From: Alkalihalobacterium sp048323755 | Lineage (GTDB): Bacteria > Bacillota > Bacilli > Bacillales > Bacillaceae_F | Direction: 5' to 3' | DNA: 64,000 bases | NCBI RefSeq assembly: GCF_048323755.1 | Contig: NZ_JBLWFS010000002.1 | Coordinates: forward strand, 186,001-250,000 | Part shown: positions 17,813 to 26,851 of the stretch, piece by piece | Position numbering within the stretch: position 1 is the first letter of the stretch | Layout: each line of letters opens with the position of its first letter | Notes under the pieces: model-generated | The model's database searches: none | What the model was told of the DNA's origin: nothing | Seen by the model: only the letters and a program-made list of their open reading frames with translations | Position numbers and translations under genes: made by a program

Positions 17813-18475
17813 CTATTGCGTTAGCAGTTCCTCCATTTTCTTTTTCCCGTTTCCAGCAAGGAGATGATCTGGTTGAATTTTAAGTGCTTGGTTAAATGCT
17901 TCTAACGCTTCTTGTGGTTCGTTTTTATAAGCATGCGCTACACCAATGTTAAAAAAGGCATCCGCGTGAGTTTCATCTTGTGCAACAACTTGTTTGAATT
18001 GTTCCATTGCTCCATCAATTTGTTCAAGTTGCGCAAGGCAAAGGCCATATTGAAAACGAGCATCGAGATCGTCTGGGTTGATTTCTGTTACCGTCTGAAA
18101 ATGAACGAGTGCATGATTCAATTGTCCTAATTGATAGTGACTCATTCCAATCATAAAATAAACATCAGCCTCTTTAAGCTGATTTTGAATCGCTTGGCTA
18201 AACATCTTAATTGCCTCATCAAATTTCTCCAATTGATAGAGGGCATTTCCAGCTCCGTAATAGGCTGTTGCTGCAGAAGCATCTAAAGAAATTGCTCGTT
18301 CAAAAAATACGATCGCTTTTTCTAGCTCACCTATGATGGCTAGTAAATTTCCAAAATTAATAAATCCGACCGGATCATTTGGATTAGCTTCGATCGCTTG
18401 ATTAAAGTATGAAGCTGCCTTTTCATAATCTTGTTCTTGCATCGCTTGCAGTCCTTGTTGTATGTAATCGCTCAT
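17813..18475 (-). CDS. yrrB: Tetratricopeptide repeat protein (YrrB)
   Basis: This 220-residue protein is made almost wholly of about six 34-residue TPR units (for example DPVGFINFGNLLAIIGELEK and ADVYFMIGMSHYQLGQLNHA). It is a protein-interaction scaffold. The B. subtilis homologue lies in the same place between mnmA and recD2, and an rRNA- or translation-linked role has been proposed for it but not shown here. Confidence 0.92.
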   Translation of the reverse strand: MSDYIQQGLQAMQEQDYEKAASYFNQAIEANPNDPVGFINFGNLLAIIGELEKAIVFFERAISLDASAATAYYGAGNALYQLEKFDEAIKMFSQAIQNQLKEADVYFMIGMSHYQLGQLNHALVHFQTVTEINPDDLDARFQYGLCLAQLEQIDGAMEQFKQVVAQDETHADAFFNIGVAHAYKNEPQEALEAFNQALKIQPDHLLAGNGKKKMEELLTQ

Positions 18476-18566
18476 TATTTTCCCATCCTTATCTTTTTCT
18501 TCATATGATTTTGTCCTAGTTATATTTAGTATAACAAAGAATTGTGACTGTCACCCAAACACAAAA

Positions 18567-18590
18567 GGAGAACTTGAATTAAAGTTCTCC
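18567..18590 (-). terminator. Intrinsic terminator overlapping the end of mnmA
   Basis: A 9-bp stem (18582-18590 with 18567-18575) is followed by TTTTG on the minus strand. The mnmA stop codon (18579-18581) lies in the loop, so the upstream arm is coding sequence. The T-run is short, so read-through to yrrB is possible. Confidence 0.65.
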
Positions 18591-19694
18591 CTCTTCTGTC
18601 AATATGACATCTATTGTACCGCCACCTAGACATACATCTCCATCGTAAAAAACGACAGCTTGACCAGGTGTAACTGCACGTTGTGGTTCATCAAAAATAA
18701 CTTTCACGTTATTGTCAGGAAGCGGAATTACGGTTACTCCTTGATCTGGCTGACGGTAACGGAATTTTGCTGTACATTTAAATGGCTCTGTTGGCGGATT
18801 AGGGCTAATCCAATTCAAATGAACACCATATAATCCTAATGAATAGAGTCCTGGATGATGGTACCCTTGCTCTACATACAGTATGTTTTTCTCGGTATTT
18901 TTTCCGATTACAAACCAAGGCTCGCCCGCACCGCCAATTCCTAATCCTTGACGTTGCCCTAACGTGTAATACATAAGGCCGTCATGTTTTCCTTTAACTT
19001 CTCCATTTAACGTCTGCATTTCACCGGGTTGCGCAGGTAAATAGGAGCTTAGAAACTCTTTGAAGTTACGTTCACCAATAAAGCAAATGCCGGTACTGTC
19101 TTTCTTTTTAGCTGTTGCTAAATTTGCTCGTTCTGCAATTTCACGGACTTCTTTTTTCTCCATATGTCCAATTGGGAACATCGCCTTGGAGATTTGTTCT
19201 TGGCTTAAAGCATTTAAAAAGTACGTTTGATCTTTATTGTTATCTAAGCCGCGAATTAAACGGTGCTCTCCATCGTGAAAATCAACACGTGCATAATGGC
19301 CGGTTGCTACATAATCGGCACCTAGTGTAAGTGCATGTTGTAAAAAGGCTTTAAATTTTATTTCTTTGTTACACATGACATCTGGATTCGGTGTTCTCCC
19401 CGCGCGGTACTCATCTAGGAAGTACGTAAACACTTTATCCCAGTATTCCTTTTCAAAATTAACAGCGTAGTACGGAATACCAATTTGGTTACACACTTTA
19501 ATCACATCGTTATAATCTTCCGTCGCCGTACAAACGCCGTTCTCATCTGTATCGTCCCAGTTTTTCATAAAAATGCCGATCACATCATAGCCTTGTTCTT
19601 TTAAAACAAGTGCCGTAACGGACGAATCAACGCCCCCACTCATTCCAACAACGACACGAGTATCTTCTGGCTTTTTATCTAGTTGTCTATTCAT
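18579..19694 (-). CDS. mnmA: tRNA-uridine 2-sulfurtransferase MnmA
   Basis: MnmA thiolates U34 of tRNA-Lys, -Glu and -Gln. It has 371 residues, the B. subtilis length: the PP-loop SGGVDSS (19-25), the catalytic cysteine in DVMCNKEIKF (near 107) and the second in GICFIGERNF (near 203), then a C-terminal beta-barrel. I chose ATG 19692-19694 because AGGTGG is 8 nt upstream; two in-frame GTG codons four to five codons earlier overlap that site. It is directly downstream of its dedicated sulfur donor iscS. Confidence 0.97.
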   Translation of the reverse strand: MNRQLDKKPEDTRVVVGMSGGVDSSVTALVLKEQGYDVIGIFMKNWDDTDENGVCTATEDYNDVIKVCNQIGIPYYAVNFEKEYWDKVFTYFLDEYRAGRTPNPDVMCNKEIKFKAFLQHALTLGADYVATGHYARVDFHDGEHRLIRGLDNNKDQTYFLNALSQEQISKAMFPIGHMEKKEVREIAERANLATAKKKDSTGICFIGERNFKEFLSSYLPAQPGEMQTLNGEVKGKHDGLMYYTLGQRQGLGIGGAGEPWFVIGKNTEKNILYVEQGYHHPGLYSLGLYGVHLNWISPNPPTEPFKCTAKFRYRQPDQGVTVIPLPDNNVKVIFDEPQRAVTPGQAVVFYDGDVCLGGGTIDVILTEEGEL

Positions 19695-19733
19695 ACTACT
19701 CACCACCTACAAAGCTAAGGCTGTAACAGCAGG

Positions 19734-20876
19734 TTATAGCGCTGTAATTCTTTTGACTATTTTTACTGTTTCCTTAGCTGCTTTCTCTATATCCTCTATA
19801 GTATTTCCATACCCGAAGCTAAATCGCACTGACGATTTTGCTTTCTCATCATCTTTAAACATTGCCGAAAGAACATGCGATGGCTCAATGGATCCGGCTG
19901 TACATGCTGATCCACTAGAAACCGCTATACCTGCTAGATCTAAATTGACAAGCAGTGATTCTACATTTACACCTTTAAAACTAATATTTAAAACATGAGG
20001 CAGGACATCGGCTTCATGCCCGTTAACAGAAAAGTGTAGCCCCTCTTCACGAAAAATACCAATCATTTGCTCACGGAATTGAACATAGCGTTGCCTTTTT
20101 TCTTGCAATTCTTTCGTTGCTACTTTAGCAGCTTCTGCAAAGCCGACGATGCTTGCTACATTTTCTGTTCCAGCCCGACGTTTTCTTTCTTGTTCCCCGC
20201 CAAACAATTGTGGCTTTAGATCATAGCCCTTTTTTGCATATAGAAAACCAGTTCCTTTTGGTCCATTGATTTTATGAGCAGAAACGGATAGAAAATGTAC
20301 TGATAACTCCTCAACATGAAACGGCATCGTCCCATAGGCTTGTACCGCATCCGTATGAAAGGCAATGTCCTTTTCCTTTAAAAACGCACCAATCTCTGCA
20401 ATAGGTTGAACTGTACCTACTTCATTATTACCGTACATAATGGAGACAAGGATCGTTTCTTCACGGACATGGTCTTGTACATCCGTTACCGATACTTTCC
20501 CCTGTTCATCTACAGGTAAATAAGTGACCTCAAATCCGTGTTCTTCTAATGACTTACACGTATGTAGAACAGCGTGATGCTCTATTACCGTTGTAATAAT
20601 ATGATTGCCCTTAGCTTTATTTTTCATCGCGTACCCGATGATTGCCATATTATCGGCTTCCGTTCCACCGCTTGTAAAGATCAATTCATCTGGATGAGCG
20701 CCTATCGTTTGAGCTAACGATAATCTAGCTTCATCTAATGCATGCCTCGTTCTACGACCAAAGCTATGAATACTTGAAGGGTTACCAAAATGCTCACTGA
20801 AATAGGGCATCATCGCTTCTAATGCTTTCGGATGTAGAGGTGAAGTCGCTGCATGGTCTAAATATATCGGTTTCAA
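19734..20876 (-). CDS. iscS: Cysteine desulfurase (YrvO/IscS type), sulfur donor to MnmA
   Basis: This 380-residue PLP enzyme takes sulfur from cysteine. The PLP lysine is in SAHKINGPKG (about 205) and the catalytic cysteine in SSGSACTAGS (about 325). The N-terminus MKPIYLDHAATSP is canonical. B. subtilis YrvO supplies sulfur specifically to MnmA and lies in the same order (cymR-yrvO-mnmA), so I infer the same role here. Confidence 0.95.
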   Translation of the reverse strand: MKPIYLDHAATSPLHPKALEAMMPYFSEHFGNPSSIHSFGRRTRHALDEARLSLAQTIGAHPDELIFTSGGTEADNMAIIGYAMKNKAKGNHIITTVIEHHAVLHTCKSLEEHGFEVTYLPVDEQGKVSVTDVQDHVREETILVSIMYGNNEVGTVQPIAEIGAFLKEKDIAFHTDAVQAYGTMPFHVEELSVHFLSVSAHKINGPKGTGFLYAKKGYDLKPQLFGGEQERKRRAGTENVASIVGFAEAAKVATKELQEKRQRYVQFREQMIGIFREEGLHFSVNGHEADVLPHVLNISFKGVNVESLLVNLDLAGIAVSSGSACTAGSIEPSHVLSAMFKDDEKAKSSVRFSFGYGNTIEDIEKAAKETVKIVKRITAL

Positions 20877-20956
20877 TTCTTACACCTACTTTATCGTTCA
20901 CTTATGTGTTCTTCTCTATTGGTGAAATACTACCTATTAGAAAAATTCAAAAGGAA

Positions 20957-21376
20957 TTATATGTAGAACATATAATATTCCTGATTTCCTTCATCCTCAT
21001 ACTCAGCTAAATCTTGAAGTGTAGTATTATCTAATACATCTTTAACCGCATCACGGATTTTTATCCATAGATCACGTTTGGCAGGCTCTTCATCCTCAAG
21101 TACTTCAACTGGACTAATCGGCCCTTCAAGAACACGAATAATATCTCCAGCTGTAATTTCAACTGGTTCTTTGGCCAGCATGTAGCCGCCATATGCTCCT
21201 CTTACACTCTTAACAAGCATTGCATTTCGCAATGGTGCAATTAATTGCTCTAAGTAATGCTCAGACAGATCATGATCTTTTGCAATTGATTTTAATGAAA
21301 TCGGTCCTTCACCGTATTTCTTTGCTAATGCCATCATGATGGTTAACCCGTAACGTCCCTTTGTTGATATCTTCAT
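20957..21376 (-). CDS. cymR: Cysteine metabolism repressor CymR (Rrf2 family)
   Basis: CymR represses cysteine uptake and synthesis genes, in B. subtilis as a complex with CysK. It has 139 residues with the Rrf2 winged helix (MKISTKGRYGLTIMMALA; LSEHYLEQLIAPLRNAMLV) and no cysteine at all, so it is not an Fe-S IscR-type protein. This supports the CymR assignment, as does its place before iscS-mnmA. The ATG has a strong site, AGAGGGG. Its first 68 nt overlap the end of the upstream membrane-protein frame. Confidence 0.95.
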   Translation of the reverse strand: MKISTKGRYGLTIMMALAKKYGEGPISLKSIAKDHDLSEHYLEQLIAPLRNAMLVKSVRGAYGGYMLAKEPVEITAGDIIRVLEGPISPVEVLEDEEPAKRDLWIKIRDAVKDVLDNTTLQDLAEYEDEGNQEYYMFYI

Positions 21377-22019
21377 TATTTACCCCTCTTTCTATCAATC
21401 GATCCACTAGCCGTTGACATTGTGGTAGAGTAATGCCAACAACACTTCCAATTCCAAAACAAAAAATTAAAGTCCCAATAAAAACAGGTCCCCCTAATAA
21501 CCATCCCGTTGTAAGAACTACAATTTCCATTGCACTTCGAACCCATTGTACTTTGAGTTTTGTTTTTTCCGTTATTGCTAACATAAGGCTGTCTCTAGGA
21601 CCGGCTCCACATTTTGGCGCAATGTAAAGTCCAATTCCATAACCAATAATAATAATTCCACTTACCAGCATAATGAGTTTGCCAATAAGTGAACTTGGCG
21701 TACTTAATATAAATAAAAAAATATCAATAAAAACTCCAACTAGGACCATATTAACAAACGCACCTACTTGAGGCCATTCTTTTGTCAATAAGGTCGTAAC
21801 TCCAATAATAACAAATCCCATAATGATGGACCAAGTACCGATGGTTAACCCTAATTGTAGGGTTAGGCCAATATGAAGTACATCCCAAGGAGCACTTCCA
21901 AGGTCAGCAGTTATCATTAAAGCAATTCCAAAAGACATGATCACTAAACCTAGCATAAAAATTCCCCAACGCAGGCCTAGCTTCTTTCTTTTCCAATCGC
22001 TGTGCTCCTCTAATCCCAT
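21309..22019 (-). CDS. YczE/YitT-type integral membrane protein
   Basis: This 236-residue protein has five or six membrane segments and the family motifs ADLGSAPWDVLHIGL (about 42-56) and PKCGAGPRDSLMLAI (about 132-146), an internal repeat typical of YczE/YyaS/YitT proteins. The function is unknown; B. subtilis YczE affects bacillaene or surfactin production indirectly. The C-terminal 22 residues run into cymR in another frame, an unusually long same-strand overlap. The hydrophobic core ends before the overlap. Confidence 0.85.
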   Translation of the reverse strand: MGLEEHSDWKRKKLGLRWGIFMLGLVIMSFGIALMITADLGSAPWDVLHIGLTLQLGLTIGTWSIIMGFVIIGVTTLLTKEWPQVGAFVNMVLVGVFIDIFLFILSTPSSLIGKLIMLVSGIIIIGYGIGLYIAPKCGAGPRDSLMLAITEKTKLKVQWVRSAMEIVVLTTGWLLGGPVFIGTLIFCFGIGSVVGITLPQCQRLVDRLIERGVNNEDINKGTLRVNHHDGISKEIR

Positions 22020-22108
22020 GTTGAATTCCTTCTCTCCATGCTCTTCTCAAACTTTAAATTCTTTGCCCATTATAGCATGAATAGGATTTGATTTGCATGG
22101 AAACAGAT

Positions 22109-23389
22109 TTAACTCTTTTTCAATTCTTGAATACGATTATGGAATTGAGCGAGTCTCTTTTCTTGCCCGCTTTCTTTTGGTTTATAATACTTTTTGTCTT
22201 TTAAATGATCCGGTAAGTATTGTTGATTCACCCAGCCTCCAAAGTTGTGCGGATATTTATAATCCACTCCTCTACCTAATTCCTTAGCTCCTTTATAATG
22301 TGCATCTTTTAAATGATCAGGTACTTCTCCAATATTTGCGGAGCGAACATCATTTAGTGCGTGATCTAATGCCTTATAAGCACTATTCGATTTAGGAGAA
22401 AGGCATAACTCAGTCACAGCAACAGACAATGGGATCCGAGCTTCAGGCAAACCTAGACGTTCTGCCGACTGAATTGCTGACAATACCATTTGTGGAACAT
22501 GGCTGTTCGCTAGACCAACATCCTCCCAAGCCGTTACGAGCAGTCTGCGGCAAATTACATCTAAATCGCCTGCTTCAATTAATCTAGCTAAATAATGAAG
22601 TGCCCCGTCTACATCAGACCCCCTCATACTTTTTTGAAAGGCACTAATGATGTTATAAAAGTGATCTCCCTTTTTATCATAATGTAAACTTTTCTTTTGT
22701 AAGCACTCTTTTATAATTTCTAGAGTAATTATAATTTGGTCATCTTGATTGGGATCAGTTGATAAAACAGCGATCTCTAAACCATTAAGTGCCGCACGAA
22801 TATCTCCACCACAATGAAGAGCCAGTTCATCAAGAACACCGTCTTCAATATCGATATTCAGTTTCCCAAAGCCTTTTCGCTCGTCATGCAAGGCTCTCTG
22901 TAACACTTCTTTAATCTCATCAGGCTGGGGGTGCGTTAACTCTAAAACAGTACAACGGGATTTAATCGCATTATTAATTTCGAAATGTGGATTTTCTGTC
23001 GTTGCTCCAATGAGAATAATCAGCCCGCTTTCCATAAATGGAAGTAAAAAGTCTTGTTGACTTTTATTAAAGCGATGCACCTCATCAACGAATAAGATGG
23101 TCTTTCCGAGTAACTTTGCTTCTTGGACAACTGCTTCCATTTCTTTTTTTCCTGATGAGACGGCATTTATTTCATGATAAGGTAATGAAGTTAGTTGTGC
23201 GATTACATTTGCAATGGTTGTTTTTCCTGTTCCTGGTGGCCCATATAAAATGATAGACGATAAACGATTAGATTTAATCATACGTTGAAGTAATTTCCCT
23301 TCACCAACGATATGCTTTTGACCAACGATTTCATCTAATGTAGCAGGACGCATTCGAAAGGCAAGTGGTTCAGTAAAGTAATTTTCCAC
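22109..23389 (-). CDS. rarA: Replication-associated recombination protein RarA (YrvN, MgsA family)
   Basis: This AAA+ ATPase is related to clamp loaders and RuvB and acts at stalled replication forks. It has 426 residues: Walker A GPPGTGKT (50-57), Walker B FVDEVHRF (about 98-105), sensor 1 IGATTENPHFEIN, and the C-terminal MgsA tetramerisation region starting near HYDKKGDHFYNIISAF. The start is GTG 23387-23389 after TTGGAG. It lies between tcdA and cymR in B. subtilis; here the lut genes and rsfA separate it from tcdA. Confidence 0.95.
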   Translation of the reverse strand: MENYFTEPLAFRMRPATLDEIVGQKHIVGEGKLLQRMIKSNRLSSIILYGPPGTGKTTIANVIAQLTSLPYHEINAVSSGKKEMEAVVQEAKLLGKTILFVDEVHRFNKSQQDFLLPFMESGLIILIGATTENPHFEINNAIKSRCTVLELTHPQPDEIKEVLQRALHDERKGFGKLNIDIEDGVLDELALHCGGDIRAALNGLEIAVLSTDPNQDDQIIITLEIIKECLQKKSLHYDKKGDHFYNIISAFQKSMRGSDVDGALHYLARLIEAGDLDVICRRLLVTAWEDVGLANSHVPQMVLSAIQSAERLGLPEARIPLSVAVTELCLSPKSNSAYKALDHALNDVRSANIGEVPDHLKDAHYKGAKELGRGVDYKYPHNFGGWVNQQYLPDHLKDKKYYKPKESGQEKRLAQFHNRIQELKKS

Positions 23390-23634
23390 TAAATATCAAC
23401 TCCAATAAAACATTCCTTGAAACAAATCTAGCAGTCTCTAGAATATTTATCTATTCTTATTCTAATAGTAAATACATACTCTTTTGGACATCTTAATTGG
23501 ACCAGTAGTAGTCCCAAATATTAATAGTTCTATTATATATACTATACCGTTCTGGTTTGCAAACGGAAGGATTGTATTTCAACCCTTTCATGAACATCTC
23601 CTCAACAAGCAATACTAGTATTTTCATATCAAGT

Positions 23635-23663
23635 GTATAAATCCTAGACTTCTTGGAAATAGT
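23635..23663 (+). promoter_or_regulatory. Sigma-F-type forespore promoter of the rsfA-like gene
   Basis: GTATA (23635-23639), a 15-nt spacer and GGAAATAGT (23655-23663) match the sigma-F consensus GywTA-15-GGnrAnAnT at every fixed position. The site is 64 nt upstream of the start codon. B. subtilis rsfA is a sigma-F gene, which agrees. The rest of the 23390-23726 gap shows nothing I can name. Confidence 0.7.
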
Positions 23664-23726
23664 ATTAGTAAATTTAACTAAAATATGAATTTACTTGTAA
23701 AACAAGAGAGATAAGGAGATGGTATT

Positions 23727-24356
23727 ATGAAAGTACGCCAAGATGCTTGGTCACATGAAGATGATGTTCTTTTAGCAGAAACCGTATTACGTCACATTCG
23801 AGAAGGAAGTACTCAATTAGTTGCATTTGATGAAGTGGGAGACGAATTACACCGAACTTCTGCGGCTTGTGGATTTCGTTGGAACGCAGTCGTACGTCAA
23901 AAGTATGTAGACCAAATTCGCGAAGCTAAAAAAGAGCGTAAAGAACGTAAGAGAGCGGCTGCATTCCAAACGAATCGTAGACCTGTAAGAAATGCTTCAT
24001 TGTATTATCCTGTCATGAATACAGCTCAACCTTTAAGCTTAGAAAACTTAGATATCGATACGGTGATTTCTTACCTTCGTTCTTTAACTTCAAATCAACT
24101 TCCAGCAGATCATTTGAAAAAAGAAAATGAGAAGCTATTAAAAGAAAACCTCGAGCTATTAACGCAAAACAAAGAGCTTGAAGCTGAATTGAATACGATA
24201 AAAGATGAACATCAAACCATTGAAGAGGACTATCAATCACTAATTCAAATTATGAATCGTGCTAGACGTATGGCTATTTTACAAGAAGAAGAGCCACTAT
24301 CTAACGCTACATTCCGCATGGATAAGAACGGTAACCTAGAAAAAGTCGCAAAATAA
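23727..24356 (+). CDS. RsfA/YlbO-family prespore-specific transcription factor
   Basis: This is a 209-residue regulator with an N-terminal Myb/SANT-like DNA-binding domain (about 1-65; DAWSHEDDVLLAETVLRHIR and RTSAACGFRWNAVVRQKY), a basic stretch (KKERKERKRAA), and a long C-terminal coiled coil (about 125-180). RsfA tunes sigma-F/sigma-G-dependent genes in the forespore of B. subtilis. The ATG is 8 nt after AAGGAG. It is monocistronic, between a sigma-F-type promoter and a strong terminator. It could equally be the YlbO paralogue, so I give no symbol. Confidence 0.88.
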   Translation: MKVRQDAWSHEDDVLLAETVLRHIREGSTQLVAFDEVGDELHRTSAACGFRWNAVVRQKYVDQIREAKKERKERKRAAAFQTNRRPVRNASLYYPVMNTAQPLSLENLDIDTVISYLRSLTSNQLPADHLKKENEKLLKENLELLTQNKELEAELNTIKDEHQTIEEDYQSLIQIMNRARRMAILQEEEPLSNATFRMDKNGNLEKVAK

Positions 24357-24389
24357 AAGCAACAGAATATTTTTTCTGTTGCTTTTTTT
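24355..24389 (+). terminator. Intrinsic terminator after the rsfA-like gene
   Basis: A 13-bp perfect stem (24355-24367 with 24374-24386) runs into seven Ts. It begins inside the stop codon. Confidence 0.93.
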
Positions 24390-24405
24390 CTTATCTATTT
24401 GTGCG

Positions 24406-24670
24406 GTTCAAAAAGGACAAAAAGAGCCGAGAAAATCAAGGAAGTGTAGTCTCCAAGCATAAGGCTGGTTGCTCCGTAAGCATAATCTACGCACGCAGGA
24501 AAAGTGTTCTTCTTTTCCAAGGAGCGGAACGTATGGGGTTAATACGTGAGGAGTGAAGGAGCAAGCTGACGAGCTACCACAGGATGTGGTGACTTCGACG
24601 TTCCCACAGGACGTGGGGCTCTTAGTCGAAGTTCTTCTCTCGAAAGCTATTTTTCCTGGACTTTTTGAAC
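24406..24670. repeat. Repeat family B, copy 1: 265-bp element with inverted ends
   Basis: The element starts GTTCAAAAAGG and ends CCTGGACTTTTTGAAC, giving a 10-bp terminal inverted repeat (GTTCAAAAAG). Inside are ACCACAGGATGTGGT and CCCACAGGACGTGGG (two small hairpins of similar sequence) flanked by ACTTCGAC and GTCGAAGT as a longer-range inverted pair. Copy 2 at 53229-53430 shares both ends and this core but differs in the middle. It holds no coding frame. It lies between convergent rsfA and lutC and resembles a MITE-like or structured mobile repeat. Confidence 0.8.
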
Positions 24671-24677
24671 ATCCTCT

Positions 24678-25397
24678 CTATTTATCTTCTATAATAATAT
24701 ACGTTGCTTTAATAGGACCGTGAACACCTACAACTAAGTTCATTTCTATATCAGCACTATTACTTGGGCCCGATATGAAATTTATACAAGAAGGCACTTT
24801 CCCTGTTTCTTCTTGAAGTTTATGAATATAGCTTGTCGCTTGTGTCATTCTTGGGACAATCGTACTTTTTGGTATAAGGGCTACATAATACTTCGGTAGG
24901 AGACTTACAGATCTTCCTTTTCCATTATCACTCAGTAATACAACTGTACCTGATTCTGCAAGTGTCAAATCGGCAAACGTAAGACCGATATCTGCTTTCT
25001 CAGCAATTCTTATATTCTCTTCTCCTGCATTCGTATCCCAAATATGAACATCTATTCCTTTGGCATCCGCTTGCTTATAATACTGATCAACTCCATACTC
25101 TTCTAAACGAGGGTCTGCCCAGCTTACAATTGATTTTGCTTGAAACCCATTAACAACTTCTGTTAGTACATCTGTTAATGTTTCTGTTGTTGCTAGAGCG
25201 ACCTGAGTGTGGATACGAGTACATTGTTCTTTTAACACATCGAGAAGTTCATCTTGTGTTAGATCTTTAAAGACATCCCATTGGGGTTGATGTTTCCAAT
25301 TTGGACGTGAAACAGGACTCGTTTGTCGGCTTCGACCAAGACTTTTTGCTACTTGATTTAAAAACTTTTCTTTGTTCTGTACTGTACCGTTAGCCAT
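24678..25397 (-). CDS. lutC: Lactate utilization protein LutC (LUD domain)
   Basis: LutC is one of three proteins (LutA, B, C) that oxidise L-lactate to pyruvate in Bacillus. It has 239 residues and a single LUD domain with the family stretches ADIGLTFADLTLAESGTVVL and SGPSNSADIEMNLVVGVHGP near the end. The ATG overlaps the lutB stop (TAATG). A repeat element follows 7 bp after its stop, and no terminator is obvious. Confidence 0.95.
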   Translation of the reverse strand: MANGTVQNKEKFLNQVAKSLGRSRQTSPVSRPNWKHQPQWDVFKDLTQDELLDVLKEQCTRIHTQVALATTETLTDVLTEVVNGFQAKSIVSWADPRLEEYGVDQYYKQADAKGIDVHIWDTNAGEENIRIAEKADIGLTFADLTLAESGTVVLLSDNGKGRSVSLLPKYYVALIPKSTIVPRMTQATSYIHKLQEETGKVPSCINFISGPSNSADIEMNLVVGVHGPIKATYIIIEDK

Positions 25398-26824
25398 TAG
25401 TTGTTCTCCCCCTTTTCACGATCCTTAAACCAGTTACGGAAACTTTCTTTACTTGGCTCTGGGAAATCACGAATATCTGTCCAAGGCTTAATTGGACCCG
25501 GACCTTTCGTTACTTTTCCTTCTTTTGCAAATGGACCCATCATCGTTGGTGCCATTTTTGAACCCATGCTATATAATTTTGGCGAACTAGCCGCCATTGC
25601 AAAGCCTTTCATCGCTAACTTCTCGCCAAAGCCACCTTTACCTTGTTCTTCAACAATATTTCGACGATGTTTTACGAGCAGGTCATGTAATGGTATTTTT
25701 ACTGGACACGCTTCCGTACATGCTGCACACAAGCTCGAAGCATATGGAAGTTCTTTATAATCTTCGTATCCACCAAGTAGTGGAGACAGTACCGCTCCAA
25801 TCGGTCCAGGGTAAATGGAGCCATACGAATGCCCACCGATATGACGGTAAATTGGACAAACGTTAATACAGGCTGCACAACGAATACATTGAAGTGCTGA
25901 TTGGAACTCTGTTCCTAAAATATTTGAACGTCCATTATCGACGATGACAAGATGAAACTCTTCAGGTCCATCCACATCACCTTCGTCTTTTGGTCCTGTT
26001 AATCCCGTAATGTAACTCGTTAATTTTTGTCCGACAGCACTTCGGCATAACATACTTACTAAAATATCAAGCTCTTCCCAAGTTGGTACAATTCGTTCCA
26101 TACCCATCACTGTAATTTGTGTCTTTGGAAGTGTAGTAGACAGACGAGCATTTCCTTCATTCGTAACAAGTGAAATCGCCCCTGATTCTGCAACTGCAAA
26201 ATTACAACCGGTCACACCAATATCAGCTTCTAAAAATTCGTTCCGTAATTGTTCTCTTGCAAATAATGCTAATTCCTCCGGTTGGGACGATTTGTCATAC
26301 CCTCGTTTTTCAGAGAACGTATCACGAATTTGCTCTTTGTTTTTATGCAGCGCCGGAGCAACAATATGTGACGGCGGATCGTGATCATCAATTTGCAGAA
26401 TGTATTCCCCTAAATCCGATTCAATGACTTCACAGCCTGCTTTTTCAAGCGCTTCATTCATACTAATTTCTTCTGTCACCATTGATTTAGATTTAATGAC
26501 TTTCTTTGCATTTTTTTGCTTTGCTATATTTGTGATATATTCATTGGCTTCTTCTGCCGTTTGTGCAAAAAAGACGTGGCCCCCGCGTTTTACTACGTTT
26601 TCAGTTAACTGTTCTAAATAGTAATCTAGATTTTCTAACGTGTGTTGGCGTATTTCTTCCGCTAAATCTCTCCACTCTTCCCAATTTCCTAGCTCTTCTT
26701 GCGCTTCTAGTTTCTTATTCTTTAAGCGTTCCTGAGCAGAAACCATTGCATTTCTCATAAATTCATTCTTTAAGCCTTTATCCACTCGATCAAAAAACTT
26801 TTCATCACTTATTTTCATGGTCAT
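25397..26824 (-). CDS. lutB: Lactate utilization iron-sulfur protein LutB
   Basis: This 475-residue protein has an N-terminal LUD domain (about 60-290; AVAESGAISLVTNEGNARL) followed by two 4Fe-4S motifs, CIRCAACINVCPIYR (about 313-327) and CAACTEACPVKIP (about 363-375). It passes electrons from lactate oxidation. The first ATG (26822-26824) has GGCGGTG upstream; a second ATG two codons later is a possible alternative. It is 27 nt after lutA. Confidence 0.95.
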   Translation of the reverse strand: MTMKISDEKFFDRVDKGLKNEFMRNAMVSAQERLKNKKLEAQEELGNWEEWRDLAEEIRQHTLENLDYYLEQLTENVVKRGGHVFFAQTAEEANEYITNIAKQKNAKKVIKSKSMVTEEISMNEALEKAGCEVIESDLGEYILQIDDHDPPSHIVAPALHKNKEQIRDTFSEKRGYDKSSQPEELALFAREQLRNEFLEADIGVTGCNFAVAESGAISLVTNEGNARLSTTLPKTQITVMGMERIVPTWEELDILVSMLCRSAVGQKLTSYITGLTGPKDEGDVDGPEEFHLVIVDNGRSNILGTEFQSALQCIRCAACINVCPIYRHIGGHSYGSIYPGPIGAVLSPLLGGYEDYKELPYASSLCAACTEACPVKIPLHDLLVKHRRNIVEEQGKGGFGEKLAMKGFAMAASSPKLYSMGSKMAPTMMGPFAKEGKVTKGPGPIKPWTDIRDFPEPSKESFRNWFKDREKGENN

Positions 26825-26851
26825 TTATATCACCGCCTTACTCGTTTATTA

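Noticed and set aside
24406..24670. Family B elements considered as insertion sequences
   Set aside because: Inverted ends exist but there is no transposase frame, so they are kept as non-autonomous repeats only.
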